A stretch of 64,000 bases of DNA from Chitinimonas arctica (GTDB taxonomy: Bacteria > Pseudomonadota > Gammaproteobacteria > Burkholderiales > Chitinimonadaceae): contig NZ_CP041730.1 of NCBI RefSeq assembly GCF_007431345.1, positions 2,728,001 through 2,792,000 on the forward strand, read 5' to 3'. Under the pieces are notes generated by a model. That model made no database searches. It worked only from the letters and a program-made list of their open reading frames with translations, and was not told the origin of the DNA. Below, one piece after another: positions 1-8,355 of the stretch; position 1 is the first letter of the stretch, and each line of letters starts with the position of its first letter. Position numbers and translations under genes: made by a program.

Positions 1-45
1 AATCGCCTGACCGATTTCCAGCCGGGCGTCGGCTACACCTTTTAG
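1..45 (+). CDS. C-terminal end of an outer-membrane protein (partial)
   Basis: Fourteen codons and a TAG stop are visible in the frame starting at base 1, reading NRLTDFQPGVGYTF. A terminal phenylalanine after alternating residues is the classic C-terminal signature of outer-membrane beta-barrels recognised by the BAM complex, so the truncated gene is probably a TonB-dependent receptor or porin. The rest lies upstream of the window, so the family cannot be named. The next gene begins about 9 bases later on the same strand. Confidence 0.5.
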   Translation, partial: NRLTDFQPGVGYTF

Positions 46-54
46 TCGAATCCA

Positions 55-915
55 GTGCCGCTCACCGCCTTGGCGATGGTCATCATCGCCGCCTTCACCC
101 ATGCCACCTGGAACCTGCTCGCCAAGCAGGCGGCCGCCAGCAGGCATTTTGTCTGGCTGTATTCGGCCGGCACGATCCTGTTCTGGCTACCGGCCATCCT
201 GGCGGTATTCTGGTGGGCCAGGCCCAGTCTGGGCACGCCCGAAATCATCGCCCTGGCCGGTAGCGCGGTCTTGCATACGGCCTATTCCTTGTGCCTGCAG
301 CGAGGCTATAAGGTTGGCGACCTGTCGGTGGTCTATCCGATGGCGCGTGGAACCGGCCCGCTGATCTCTTTTTTCGGCGCCATGCTGGTGCTGGGCGAGC
401 GCCCCGGCCCGCTCGCCGCGGTGGGCGCCTTGCTGGTGGTGGTCGGCGTATTCCTGTTGGCTGGCGGTCCTCGGCTGTTGCGTCCCGGGGCGGATCGCAA
501 GGGCCTGTTGTGGGGTGTGCTGACGGGCACGTTCATCGCGGCTTATACGGTATGGGACGGCCACGCCGTCAAGGTGCTACTGCTATCGCCCCTGCTGGTC
601 GACTACGCCGGCAATTCGTTGCGCTGCTTGATGCTGACGCCGCGCGCCCTGGCGGATCGCCATGCCTTGCTGCCGGAATTGCGTCGTTATTGGAAGCCGG
701 CGCTGGGTGTCAGCGTGCTGGGGCCGCTGGGCTATACCCTGGTGCTGTTCGCCATGCAGCAGGCCCCGGTCAGCCATGTCGCGCCAGCCCGGGAGCTGTC
801 GATGATGGTGGGCGCCTGGTATGGCGCCAAGCTATTGGACGAGGGCGACCTGTCCCGCCGCCTGTTGGCGGCGGGGGTGATCGTACTGGGCGTGGTGGGT
901 TTGGCGCTGGGTTAG
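55..915 (+). CDS. EamA/DMT-family membrane transporter
   Basis: The product (286 aa) is almost entirely hydrophobic, with about ten membrane segments arranged as two EamA repeats; the second starts near residue 150. That is the size and layout of drug/metabolite transporter superfamily permeases, which export amino acids, metabolites or drugs. The substrate cannot be read from sequence. The start is uncertain: GTG at 55 gives the full first helix but has no clear ribosome binding site, and ATG at 76 is an in-frame alternative. It follows the preceding outer-membrane gene by 9 bases and could be cotranscribed with it. Confidence 0.8.
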   Translation: MPLTALAMVIIAAFTHATWNLLAKQAAASRHFVWLYSAGTILFWLPAILAVFWWARPSLGTPEIIALAGSAVLHTAYSLCLQRGYKVGDLSVVYPMARGTGPLISFFGAMLVLGERPGPLAAVGALLVVVGVFLLAGGPRLLRPGADRKGLLWGVLTGTFIAAYTVWDGHAVKVLLLSPLLVDYAGNSLRCLMLTPRALADRHALLPELRRYWKPALGVSVLGPLGYTLVLFAMQQAPVSHVAPARELSMMVGAWYGAKLLDEGDLSRRLLAAGVIVLGVVGLALG

Positions 916-1004
916 GTTGCTAACCAGGTAGTAGCCGCCGAAGTCGGGATAACAAGCGATCGACCGAGCCGGGTTGGGCGGCGGGTGCGGCTTGAAAAGC
1001 CGAT

Positions 1005-1301
1005 TCAAGCAAACCTCCGCACCGGCAAAGCGGGAACTTGGCCTACGGCAGCGAGCCCCAGGCGGTAGTGCCAATACGTCCACGAGCGCTCGTTGAACTG
1101 GCCGGCTTCCGCATGCGTCAATACTTCACGCAGCACCTCGTCGCCAACCTGAGCAGCGAGCGACTGGACATCGGTGTAATCGCCGATGTTTATCACTTGC
1201 GCGATGACCCGTTCGGGCATGGCCACCGCTTCGTCTGGCGTTTTCCACCAGACATACTTGCCGGCGAAGGGCTTCAAATCTTCAGGATTGGTGTGGACCA
1301 T
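1005..1301 (-). CDS. Small DUF6922-like protein (orphan antitoxin-type)
   Basis: This is a 98-residue soluble protein with an ATG at 1301 preceded by GAGG at good spacing. The pattern W-W-x-T-P-D-E-A followed by RVIAQVINIGDY, then EVLREVLTHAEAGQFNERSW and a W-H-Y-R-L-G-L end, resembles DUF6922. From memory, that family often sits beside AbiEii/AbiGii nucleotidyltransferase toxins. No nucleotidyltransferase is adjacent: downstream there is only about 90 bases before the convergent EamA gene, and upstream is a short noncoding stretch. Either it acts alone or it is the remnant of a broken pair. The family assignment is from motif memory, not a search. Confidence 0.6.
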   Translation of the reverse strand: MVHTNPEDLKPFAGKYVWWKTPDEAVAMPERVIAQVINIGDYTDVQSLAAQVGDEVLREVLTHAEAGQFNERSWTYWHYRLGLAAVGQVPALPVRRFA

Positions 1302-1530
1302 ACGATCCTCGAATTAGCGTGTTTTTTTGCTTCAGACTGCCCTTGCATTACAGCGCTCCCGGGAACCCATCCGCTATCCCATGCATTTCATCGTGCTTGG
1401 CAGTATTTGGAACCGGCAGGAACGCAGTTGGTCTCAAGCTACTCGCGACATGGGCAAGACGGGGGCCAAGATGCGATCCATACCAGACGGGCAAACCGCC
1501 CGCCGGTCACAATCGCAAAGGAGCTTCACC

Positions 1531-1707
1531 ATGCAACGCGCACAAATCGGCACCCTGTTCGAAACCACCTTGTTTCTGGGCGTGGCCGTATTGTTCGCCG
1601 GTGGCTTGTTCGGCGCCCTGCAAACACCGACCCAAACCGAGCAGCAGCTGCTTGCCAAGCACTCGGCCACCCAAATGGCGCAGAGCGAAACCGGTAAGCA
1701 GGGTTAA
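1531..1707 (+). CDS. Small single-pass membrane protein, unknown function
   Basis: A 58-residue ORF starts at an ATG preceded by AAGGAG at ideal spacing. It has a short polar N-terminus, one hydrophobic segment at about residues 9-29 (ending AVLFAGGLFGALQ) and a polar Gln/Thr/Lys-rich tail. The strong ribosome binding site and membrane-anchor layout support a real gene, although it is short and no family is recognised. It lies between an orphan minus-strand gene and threonine aldolase. Confidence 0.55.
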   Translation: MQRAQIGTLFETTLFLGVAVLFAGGLFGALQTPTQTEQQLLAKHSATQMAQSETGKQG

Positions 1708-1793
1708 GAACCGAAACGGTAGGCCATCCCGGATGCCGGTCGGCCGCGCATGGTAAGCTTTTCCATCGTGTCCGACTCTGCCTAGGCATTTCC

Positions 1794-2834
1794 ATGAGCT
1801 ACCCACAAGCCGCTACCGGCCCCGTTCTCTACGATTTCCGTTCCGATACCGTTACCCGCCCTGGCGCCGCGATGCGCGCGGCGATGGCGGCGGCCGAGGT
1901 GGGGGACGATGTATGGGGGGACGATCCCACGGTCTTGCGCCTCCAGGCGGTGGCTGCCGAGATGCTGGGATATGAGGCGGGCCTGTTCGTGCCTTCCGGT
2001 ACGCAAAGCAATCTGATCGGCTTGCTGGCCCATTGCCAGCGCGGCGACGAATACCTGGTCGGTCAGGATGCCCATACCTACAAGTACGAGGGTGGCGGCG
2101 CGGCCGTGCTGGGCAGCATCCAGCCACAGCCCATCGAAAACGCCGCCGACGGCACCATTCCGCTGGAAAAATTAAAGAAGGCCCTCAAGCCGGACGATGC
2201 CCACTTCGCCCGCACCCGCTTGCTGGCGCTGGAAAACACCACCGGCGGCAAGGTATTGCCGACGGATTATGTGCGGGCAGCGACCGATTGGGCCCATGGC
2301 GCCGGTCTGGCTACCCATCTGGATGGCGCCCGCTTATTCAACGCGGCGGTCGCACGGCAGGTCGCGCCGGCCGAGATCGCGCGCGGCTTCGATTCGGTGT
2401 CCATCTGTCTGTCCAAGGGCTTGGGTGCCCCGGTCGGTTCGGTGCTGCTGGGCAGCCACGTCTTGATCGCGCAGGGCAAGCGCTGGCGCAAGATGCTGGG
2501 TGGCGGCATGCGCCAGGCCGGTATCCTTGCTGCCGCCGGCCTCTACGCCCTGGACCGGCATATCGACCGCCTGGCCGACGACCACGCCAATGCCAGCCGG
2601 CTGGCCGACGGCCTGTCCCGTTTGCCGGGGCTGACCGTGGAAAGCCAGACCAATATGGTGTTCGTCCAGGTAGCGGCCGAACATGCCGCCGATTTCGCCG
2701 CCTATCTTGCCACGCAAGGGCTGCTGGTCAGCAGCGTGGGCAGCGCCCAGCGCTGGGTGACCCACCTGGACGTCGATACCGTGGCGGTGGACGCCGCGCT
2801 GGCCATTGCGGCACGCTTCTTCGATGGCCGTTGA
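1794..2834 (+). CDS. ltaE: Low-specificity L-threonine aldolase
   Basis: This PLP enzyme cleaves L-threonine and L-allo-threonine to glycine and acetaldehyde and can also act on other beta-hydroxy amino acids. The 346-residue product opens with the family hallmark DFRSDTVTRPGAAMRAAM followed by GDDVWGDDP. It has the PSGTQSN phosphate-binding region and a probable Schiff-base lysine, K208, in SICLSKGLGAPVGS. Length and motif order match the fold-type I aldolase family throughout. The next gene, murU, starts two bases after its stop, so the two are likely cotranscribed. Confidence 0.93.
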   Translation: MSYPQAATGPVLYDFRSDTVTRPGAAMRAAMAAAEVGDDVWGDDPTVLRLQAVAAEMLGYEAGLFVPSGTQSNLIGLLAHCQRGDEYLVGQDAHTYKYEGGGAAVLGSIQPQPIENAADGTIPLEKLKKALKPDDAHFARTRLLALENTTGGKVLPTDYVRAATDWAHGAGLATHLDGARLFNAAVARQVAPAEIARGFDSVSICLSKGLGAPVGSVLLGSHVLIAQGKRWRKMLGGGMRQAGILAAAGLYALDRHIDRLADDHANASRLADGLSRLPGLTVESQTNMVFVQVAAEHAADFAAYLATQGLLVSSVGSAQRWVTHLDVDTVAVDAALAIAARFFDGR

Positions 2835-2835
2835 G

Positions 2836-3519
2836 ATGCGGGCCATGATCCTGGCCGCCGGGCGCGGCGAGCGGATGCGTCCCTTGACGGATACCACCCC
2901 CAAGCCCTTGCTGGATGTGGGCGGGACGCCGCTGATCGGCTGGCATCTGAAGCGCTTGGCCGCCGCCGGGGTGCGCGAGGTGGTGATCAATCACGCCTGG
3001 TTGGGCGAGCAAATCGAAGCGGCGCTCGGCAATGGCGCGGATTACGGGGTGAGCATCGCCTATTCGGCCGAGGGCACCGCACTGGAGACTGCCGGCGGCA
3101 TCGCCAAGGCTTTACCCCTGCTGGGTACCGCGCCTTTCCTGCTACTGTCGGGCGATATCTTCAGTGACTACCCCTATGAAAAACTGCTGGCCCAGGCAAA
3201 GGCACTGGCCGATGACGATAGCCGCAGCGGCCATCTGGTGCTGGCGCCGACCGAGCGTTACCAACTTGATTTCGATCTGTCGCCCCAGGGTCTGGTCACT
3301 GCCGCAGGGCAACCCCGTTATACCTATGCCAATCTGGCCGTGCTGAAGCCCGCCATGCTGGCTTCGGTGCAGCAGGGACAGGCGGCCAGGCTCGGGCCGA
3401 TATTGCATGAGTTTGCCCGGCAGGGACGGATCAGCGGAGAAGTCCATCAGGGCTTGTGGCTCAATGTCGGGACGCCGGCCGACCTGGAAGACGCGCGCGC
3501 CGTCTGTCGCCCAAACTGA
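2836..3519 (+). CDS. murU: N-acetylmuramate-1-phosphate uridylyltransferase (MurU-like)
   Basis: This nucleotidyltransferase would make UDP-MurNAc from MurNAc-alpha-1-phosphate in the AmgK/MurU peptidoglycan-recycling route. The start chosen is ATG 2836, giving MRAMILAAGRGERMRPLTD, the usual N-terminus and signature of this family; an in-frame ATG at 2824 overlaps ltaE. KPLLDVGGTPLIGWHL and LLLSGDIFSDYPYE carry the expected base- and metal-binding regions. Length (227 aa) fits MurU. The usual partner kinase amgK is not next to it here, so a related sugar-1-phosphate nucleotidyltransferase role remains possible. Confidence 0.82.
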   Translation: MRAMILAAGRGERMRPLTDTTPKPLLDVGGTPLIGWHLKRLAAAGVREVVINHAWLGEQIEAALGNGADYGVSIAYSAEGTALETAGGIAKALPLLGTAPFLLLSGDIFSDYPYEKLLAQAKALADDDSRSGHLVLAPTERYQLDFDLSPQGLVTAAGQPRYTYANLAVLKPAMLASVQQGQAARLGPILHEFARQGRISGEVHQGLWLNVGTPADLEDARAVCRPN

Positions 3520-3583
3520 CCACGCGGGGCTATTGCGCCTAGCGTAAGCCTATGCACCCCTTATAGGTGCAGAGGAGACAGTC

Positions 3584-3778
3584 ATGCGATTCCTACTTCC
3601 GGCCATCCTGATCGTGCTGATGGCAGGCTGCGCCACGACACCGCAGGATCAAGAGTGGGTAGTGGACAGCCAGTATGTTGCCAAGGTGAACCAAGGCGCC
3701 AAGATGGGCGGCGGACAAGTCATCTGGTTGCAGTACCCGACCAAGCTGGTGCCCGTGGAGCGGGCGTCCGGGTCTTAG
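3584..3778 (+). CDS. Small predicted lipoprotein
   Basis: A 64-residue ORF has AGGAG ahead of its ATG, a hydrophobic signal segment and a lipobox LMAGC with Cys16 as the lipidation site. The mature part is only about 48 residues (ending KLVPVERASGS) and has no recognised domain. A membrane-attached periplasmic location is inferred. It lies between murU and the convergent DUF433/DUF5615 pair. Confidence 0.7.
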   Translation: MRFLLPAILIVLMAGCATTPQDQEWVVDSQYVAKVNQGAKMGGGQVIWLQYPTKLVPVERASGS

Positions 3779-3822
3779 CTGCCGTACAAGGCAGACCTTT
3801 GAGCCGCTCTACGGGGCGGAGT

Positions 3823-4194
3823 TTACTTCCTACCTAAGGGGAGGAGGCGCATGCGTGTACGGTTGGTATCGATGGTAAGCAAGGCGCCTTCGAGTAATTC
3901 AGCTTCCATTTGCTTCAGCGCCGTAATGACGAAATGACCGATAGCGTCCGGATTGAGATCCACCGAGCGAATTTGCACGACACTGGGCTTGTCGCCTTGA
4001 GTGGCGGAGAGAATCGTACCGAAGTCCAAATCATTTGTAACAACGATGAAATCATATGATTTGGCATAGGCCATGATTTCCGGGTCTGGCGCATTGGCGG
4101 GGCCAAGCGCTGTCCAGTGCATCGCTTCTAAACCGGCCTCGGCAAGAACGCCAACCCATTTGGGTGAGAGATTCATGTCGATGAGCAGTTTCAT
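3823..4194 (-). CDS. DUF5615 PIN-like protein (toxin-type partner)
   Basis: The product (123 aa from ATG 4194) begins MKLLIDMNLSPKW and has FIVVTNDLDFG. These are the acidic motifs of the DUF5615/Mut7-C group of PIN-like nucleases, which resemble VapC-type RNases. The ATG overlaps the stop of the upstream DUF433 gene as ATGA at 4191-4194, so the two are translationally coupled in antitoxin-toxin order. The aspartates expected for metal binding (in LIDMN and TNDLDFG) are present, so the enzyme looks intact. Toxicity is inferred from the family. Confidence 0.82.
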   Translation of the reverse strand: MKLLIDMNLSPKWVGVLAEAGLEAMHWTALGPANAPDPEIMAYAKSYDFIVVTNDLDFGTILSATQGDKPSVVQIRSVDLNPDAIGHFVITALKQMEAELLEGALLTIDTNRTRMRLLPLGRK

Positions 4195-4421
4195 GCTGCG
4201 ATCCACTCCACCTCACGTTCTTCGGCTCGCCAAGCAGCGTAGCGCACGGCTTGTATGATGTCTTCGTGTTCCAGGTAGGGGTAGTCGGCGAGAATCTGCT
4301 CGACGGTATGACCTGCGGCAATTTGTCCTAACACCATGCTGACCGTTACGCGCATGCCTCGGATGCATGCTTTGCCGCCCATCATTTCAGCTTGCTGGGT
4401 AATACGATCAAATAGATGCAT
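4191..4421 (-). CDS. DUF433 antitoxin-like protein
   Basis: A 76-residue DUF433 protein reads MHLFDRITQQAEMMGGKACIRGMRVTV, then a helix-turn-helix-like segment (AGHTVEQILADYPYL) and EDIIQAVRYAAW. DUF433 proteins are small DNA-binding antitoxin-type partners of DUF5615 proteins. ATG 4421 is preceded by GGAG at about 7 bases; a longer upstream extension lacks family similarity. It overlaps the DUF5615 gene by 4 bases. The pair probably represses its own promoter, by analogy with VapBC modules. Confidence 0.85.
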   Translation of the reverse strand: MHLFDRITQQAEMMGGKACIRGMRVTVSMVLGQIAAGHTVEQILADYPYLEHEDIIQAVRYAAWRAEEREVEWIAA

Positions 4422-4515
4422 GTTCAGCTCCGTAACGAAACTTATCCTTATGTTATCTGATCGGATTTGATAATGCGTAGGTTTCCACGACTGCGCGGTG
4501 ATGCGAGCGGTCCCA

Positions 4516-7380
4516 TTAGCGTTGTGCAACCATCGAACCCCCGGCCCTCAGCGCCGGGTGGTCGGGGCTAGGTTTGTCCAGGTAGTAGCCCTGCACCATA
4601 TCCACGCCAAACTCCACCAGCATCAGCAAGGTCTCTTCGTTCTCGACGAATTCCGCCACGGTCTTCTTGCCCATGTCGCGGGCGATGGCCGCCATGCCCT
4701 TCACGAACACCTGGCTATCGTGGTCGCGCGGCAGGTCGCGGATAAACAGGCCGTCTATCTTCAGCACATGCGCCTTGAGATGTTTGAGATAGGCGAAGGA
4801 GGAAAAGCCGGCGCCGAAGTCGTCCAGGCAGACGGTGCAGCCGGTGGCCCGCAGCGCTTCGATAAATCGCTGCGCATCGCGCATATCGCTGACCGCCGCG
4901 GTTTCGGTCAACTCCACCATCAGCCGTTCCGGCGGGACATCGTAGTCGCACAACATATCGCTGATGAAGTTGGGCAGGCTGGTTTCGTCGAAGCTGCGGC
5001 CGGAGATATTGACCGCCACCGACGGCATGGCCGGATTGGCCGCCAGCAAGCGGATGGTTTCGCCGAGGACCCAGCGGTCGATATCGAGGATCTTGCCGCT
5101 TTTCTCGGCATGCGGGATGAAATGGCCGGGCGGGATGATCTGGCCGGGGTTGTTGGGGTCCTTCATCCGCACCAGCGCCTCCAGATGCGCGACCTCCAGC
5201 GTCCTGGCTTCGTAGATGCCCTGGAAGTACAGCACGAAGCCGTCGTTTTCCAGTGCTTGCTGGATGCGTTCGTTCCAGGTCAGCCGGTTGACGATTTCGC
5301 GCGAGGCGTCGCGCTCGGCCTGGTACATGCGCCAAGTGGCCTTGCCGGCGCTCTTGGCGTGGTACATGGCGGTATCGGCATGGGCCACCAGCTCCTCCGC
5401 CTGCTCGGCATGCAGCGGGTACAAGGCCACCCCCAGGCTGGACGAAAGCCGTAGCGGCTGGTTGTCGACATTGAGCTGGATGCTGGAGACCGAGGCCACG
5501 ATACGGGCCGCCAGATGGCTGGCCTCGGCTTCGTCGCAGCTGGGGACCAGGATGGCGAACTCGTCGCCCCCCAGGCGGGCGAAGAATTCGTTGCGGCGTA
5601 CCTGGGCGGAAATATCCTGCGCCACCCGTTTCAGCAGTTCGTCGCCGGCACCGTGGCCAAAGGTGTCGTTGACGTACTTGAACTCGTCCAGGTCGAAATA
5701 CAGTACCGCCAAGCCTTCCTGGTTGCGCTCCGCCTCCGTCAGCATGGCCGCCAGCTGCTCCTGGAAGGCATGCCGGTTATACAAGCCGGTCAGGGCATCG
5801 CGCTCCGCCAGGAAGACCATGCGCTCGTTGAGGATATGCTCCTGGGTGACATCCTCGTAGACCCACAGCCTGCCGGTGTAGATGCCGGTCTCGTCGCGTA
5901 CCGAATAGCAATGCTGGGTCACGATGCGGCCGTCGTTCATGGATAGGTCGCCCGGGTAGACATCCATGGTGGCCATTGCCTCGCTCGCTTCCAGATGCGT
6001 GGCGAAATCGTAGTGGGCGGGCCGGTTCAGCGCCGTCTGCAGCACCTGGCCTATCGGTTTGTCGATAATGGGCGTGCTGTCGTCGATCAGCCAGAGCGTC
6101 TTGAAGGCGGGATTGTGGAAGATGACGATATTGTCGTTATCCACGAACAGCACGCCGAAGCGCATGGCCGACAGCAAGGCGGTCAGCCGGGCGCGTTCGC
6201 CTTCCGCGCGCGATAGATAGATCTGGTTGAGTGCCTGCGATTGCTGTAGCTCGTAGACCGCCCGTTTCAGTGCCAGCCGGTCTTCCTTGAACTGGCTGTT
6301 GTCGTTGATCGAGGCGCGTATGCCGAGGTAGTTGGCCTGGGCGTCGTAGATGGGCTGCCAACTCATGGAAGCCCAAAAGGTCTTGCCGTCGCGCTGCATG
6401 GCGCGGAACTCGAAATCCTGCCCGGCTGTTCCGGTCAGCGCGGTATCCACCGCCGCACTCAGCTTGCTGCGCTCTTCCAAGGCGGCCAATGGGACCGGGA
6501 AGCGTTGCATCTCCATGCATTCGCGCACCGTGTAGCCGGTCAGCCGGGTCACCGAGGCATTCACCCAGACCAGCTTGCCCTCGGGGTCCAGCCACAGTTC
6601 CACGCCATAGGTGTAGTCGGCGATGGCGAGAAACTTCTCTTCGCTTTGCTTGAGCGCGTCGAGCCGCTCCTGGATACCGCTGGACATCTGGTTGAAGCGC
6701 TGCGCCAGCAGGCCGATTTCATCCTCGCCTTCGACCTGGATGCGCTCGGTGGTACCAGCGCTGGTTTGCTGTTCGGCGGCGTCGATCAGGTAATACAGCC
6801 GCCGGGTCAGCCAGAAACCGATCAGGGCCAAAAACAGCGCCGACAACACCGCGCCCACCACCACCACGCTGACGATCTGCCAGACGATGCGGTCGGCTGT
6901 TTCGCGCAGTAATTCGGTGGAAATGCCGAAACGCAGCAAGCCATAACGCTGGCCGGCCAGTTCGATCGGGGTGCTGACATTGACGATGGGGGGGATGGTG
7001 TCGCTGCCGCTGAGTTGGCGCAGATCGTCGATAGGCGGCAAGGCGCCATTGTCCGCGGCACCCACATCCCAGCCGCGCGCCGCCACCACCCTTCCCTGGC
7101 GATCATACAAGACCAGGTAGTCGATGCCCTCGGGGGTGCGCACGCCGTCCAGCAGTTCGGCCGCGGGGGCATAGTCGAGCGAGGCCATGGGCGGCGCCAG
7201 TGCGGCATTGAGCAGGCGCGACAGCTCCTGTATCCGCACATCGGTGGCCTTGAGCACCATTTCCGACCAGACCCTGCTGACGCTGGTCAGCAGCACGCCC
7301 AGGACGACAAATTGCACCAGCAAGATGGCCAAGACCAGCTTGGCGCGTAGCGTGCGGAAAAATGGAAGCTGCATGGACAC
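4516..7380 (-). CDS. Membrane GGDEF/EAL protein with HAMP and PAS domains
   Basis: This 954-residue c-di-GMP turnover protein has one membrane helix at about residues 13-33, a periplasmic sensory region to about 165, a second helix at about 168-190 and a HAMP-like linker. Two PAS-type regions (about 250-365 and 400-515) precede an intact GGDEF domain (motif 604-608) and an EAL domain (motif 734-736). The GGDEF lacks an obvious RxxD inhibitory site. Both catalytic motifs look canonical, so it could make or degrade c-di-GMP. The start is GTG 7380, or ATG 7374. It follows a PhnD-like binding protein by 2 bases, which suggests ligand sensing through that protein. Confidence 0.9.
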   Translation of the reverse strand: MSMQLPFFRTLRAKLVLAILLVQFVVLGVLLTSVSRVWSEMVLKATDVRIQELSRLLNAALAPPMASLDYAPAAELLDGVRTPEGIDYLVLYDRQGRVVAARGWDVGAADNGALPPIDDLRQLSGSDTIPPIVNVSTPIELAGQRYGLLRFGISTELLRETADRIVWQIVSVVVVGAVLSALFLALIGFWLTRRLYYLIDAAEQQTSAGTTERIQVEGEDEIGLLAQRFNQMSSGIQERLDALKQSEEKFLAIADYTYGVELWLDPEGKLVWVNASVTRLTGYTVRECMEMQRFPVPLAALEERSKLSAAVDTALTGTAGQDFEFRAMQRDGKTFWASMSWQPIYDAQANYLGIRASINDNSQFKEDRLALKRAVYELQQSQALNQIYLSRAEGERARLTALLSAMRFGVLFVDNDNIVIFHNPAFKTLWLIDDSTPIIDKPIGQVLQTALNRPAHYDFATHLEASEAMATMDVYPGDLSMNDGRIVTQHCYSVRDETGIYTGRLWVYEDVTQEHILNERMVFLAERDALTGLYNRHAFQEQLAAMLTEAERNQEGLAVLYFDLDEFKYVNDTFGHGAGDELLKRVAQDISAQVRRNEFFARLGGDEFAILVPSCDEAEASHLAARIVASVSSIQLNVDNQPLRLSSSLGVALYPLHAEQAEELVAHADTAMYHAKSAGKATWRMYQAERDASREIVNRLTWNERIQQALENDGFVLYFQGIYEARTLEVAHLEALVRMKDPNNPGQIIPPGHFIPHAEKSGKILDIDRWVLGETIRLLAANPAMPSVAVNISGRSFDETSLPNFISDMLCDYDVPPERLMVELTETAAVSDMRDAQRFIEALRATGCTVCLDDFGAGFSSFAYLKHLKAHVLKIDGLFIRDLPRDHDSQVFVKGMAAIARDMGKKTVAEFVENEETLLMLVEFGVDMVQGYYLDKPSPDHPALRAGGSMVAQR

Positions 7381-7382
7381 CG

Positions 7383-8201
7383 CTATTCCGATCGCAGTCG
7401 GCGTTTCAGTTCGGCGACAAAGGGTTCCACCGCCGTGAGGTCTCCTTCCTTGAGCGGATCCGCCCCGGAGAAGCCTATCCTGCCGGCGAAGCTTTCACCA
7501 TGCTCCTTTGAATTGACGAACTTGGCCACTTCGTCGATATAAAGCTTGCGTCTGCCTGGTTCGAGTTGGCCACTGGCCAGCAGCACCATATGGGGAAGCG
7601 AGCGTGTTTCCGCCAGGACCCGCAGGCCATCGCGGATATCGGGCGGCATGTTGGCGAAGGCGGTCTTGTTGACGATGGCGGCCTGGGCATCGCCGTGCAT
7701 CACGGCCATGGCGGCGGCATTGTGGAAATCGTAATAGCGCAGCGCGGGCTTGAGCCCCTGCTTTTTCAGCCACTCTTCGCCCAGCATGGCGGTGGCGGTC
7801 AAGGGATCGGGCATGGCAACGGTGCGCTCACCCAGCTCACTGGCCAGCCTGGGTCCGCCATCCCGTTTGACCACGATCAGGCCGGCCAAGCGGCTGCGTC
7901 CGATCAGGGAAGGGATGTAGGCGGCCTGCTGCTCGGCATAGCGGGCGGTGTGGGGGCCGATCACGACAATGTCGAACTCCTGCGCTTCGATACGCCGTAC
8001 GAATTGGCGGTAATCCGGTGCGGTCAGCAAGACGACAGGCTGTCCCAGGGCTTTTTCGAGTGCCAAGCGCATGGGTTGGAAGCTGGAGATCAGCAGGCGC
8101 GGCGTGAAATACGGTTCCAGGCCGATGCGCACTTCCCGCCCGGCGGCCTCGGCAACGATGCCGGCTACCAGCAGCACCAGTAGGCACAGCCCTCTGTACA
8201 T
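7383..8201 (-). CDS. PhnD-like periplasmic solute-binding protein
   Basis: A 272-residue protein has a signal peptide (MYRGLCLLVLLVAGIVAEAA) and the phosphate/phosphonate-binding PhnD fold: VRIGLEPYFTPRLL, EAQEFDIVVIGPHTARYA and MHGDAQAAIVNKTAF. AGGGAG lies ahead of the ATG. No ABC permease or ATPase is nearby; the following gene is the membrane GGDEF/EAL protein two bases downstream. The likely job is to bind a small periplasmic ligand and signal through that partner instead of feeding a transporter. The ligand is unknown, and oxyanions or phosphonates are only a family-level guess. Confidence 0.85.
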   Translation of the reverse strand: MYRGLCLLVLLVAGIVAEAAGREVRIGLEPYFTPRLLISSFQPMRLALEKALGQPVVLLTAPDYRQFVRRIEAQEFDIVVIGPHTARYAEQQAAYIPSLIGRSRLAGLIVVKRDGGPRLASELGERTVAMPDPLTATAMLGEEWLKKQGLKPALRYYDFHNAAAMAVMHGDAQAAIVNKTAFANMPPDIRDGLRVLAETRSLPHMVLLASGQLEPGRRKLYIDEVAKFVNSKEHGESFAGRIGFSGADPLKEGDLTAVEPFVAELKRRLRSE

Positions 8202-8355
8202 TCGTGCTACTCCCTGGCTAGCGTTTTTGTTTATAGCTTGTTAACTACATAGTAGCGTTATCTGAATAAGGATAGCCTAGCAGATGCGTTCACCGCGCTG
8301 CTGTGCAAAAAGGGAAGGGAGCCCATTGGCCGGGAACCACCCTCGCGCCCTCGAA

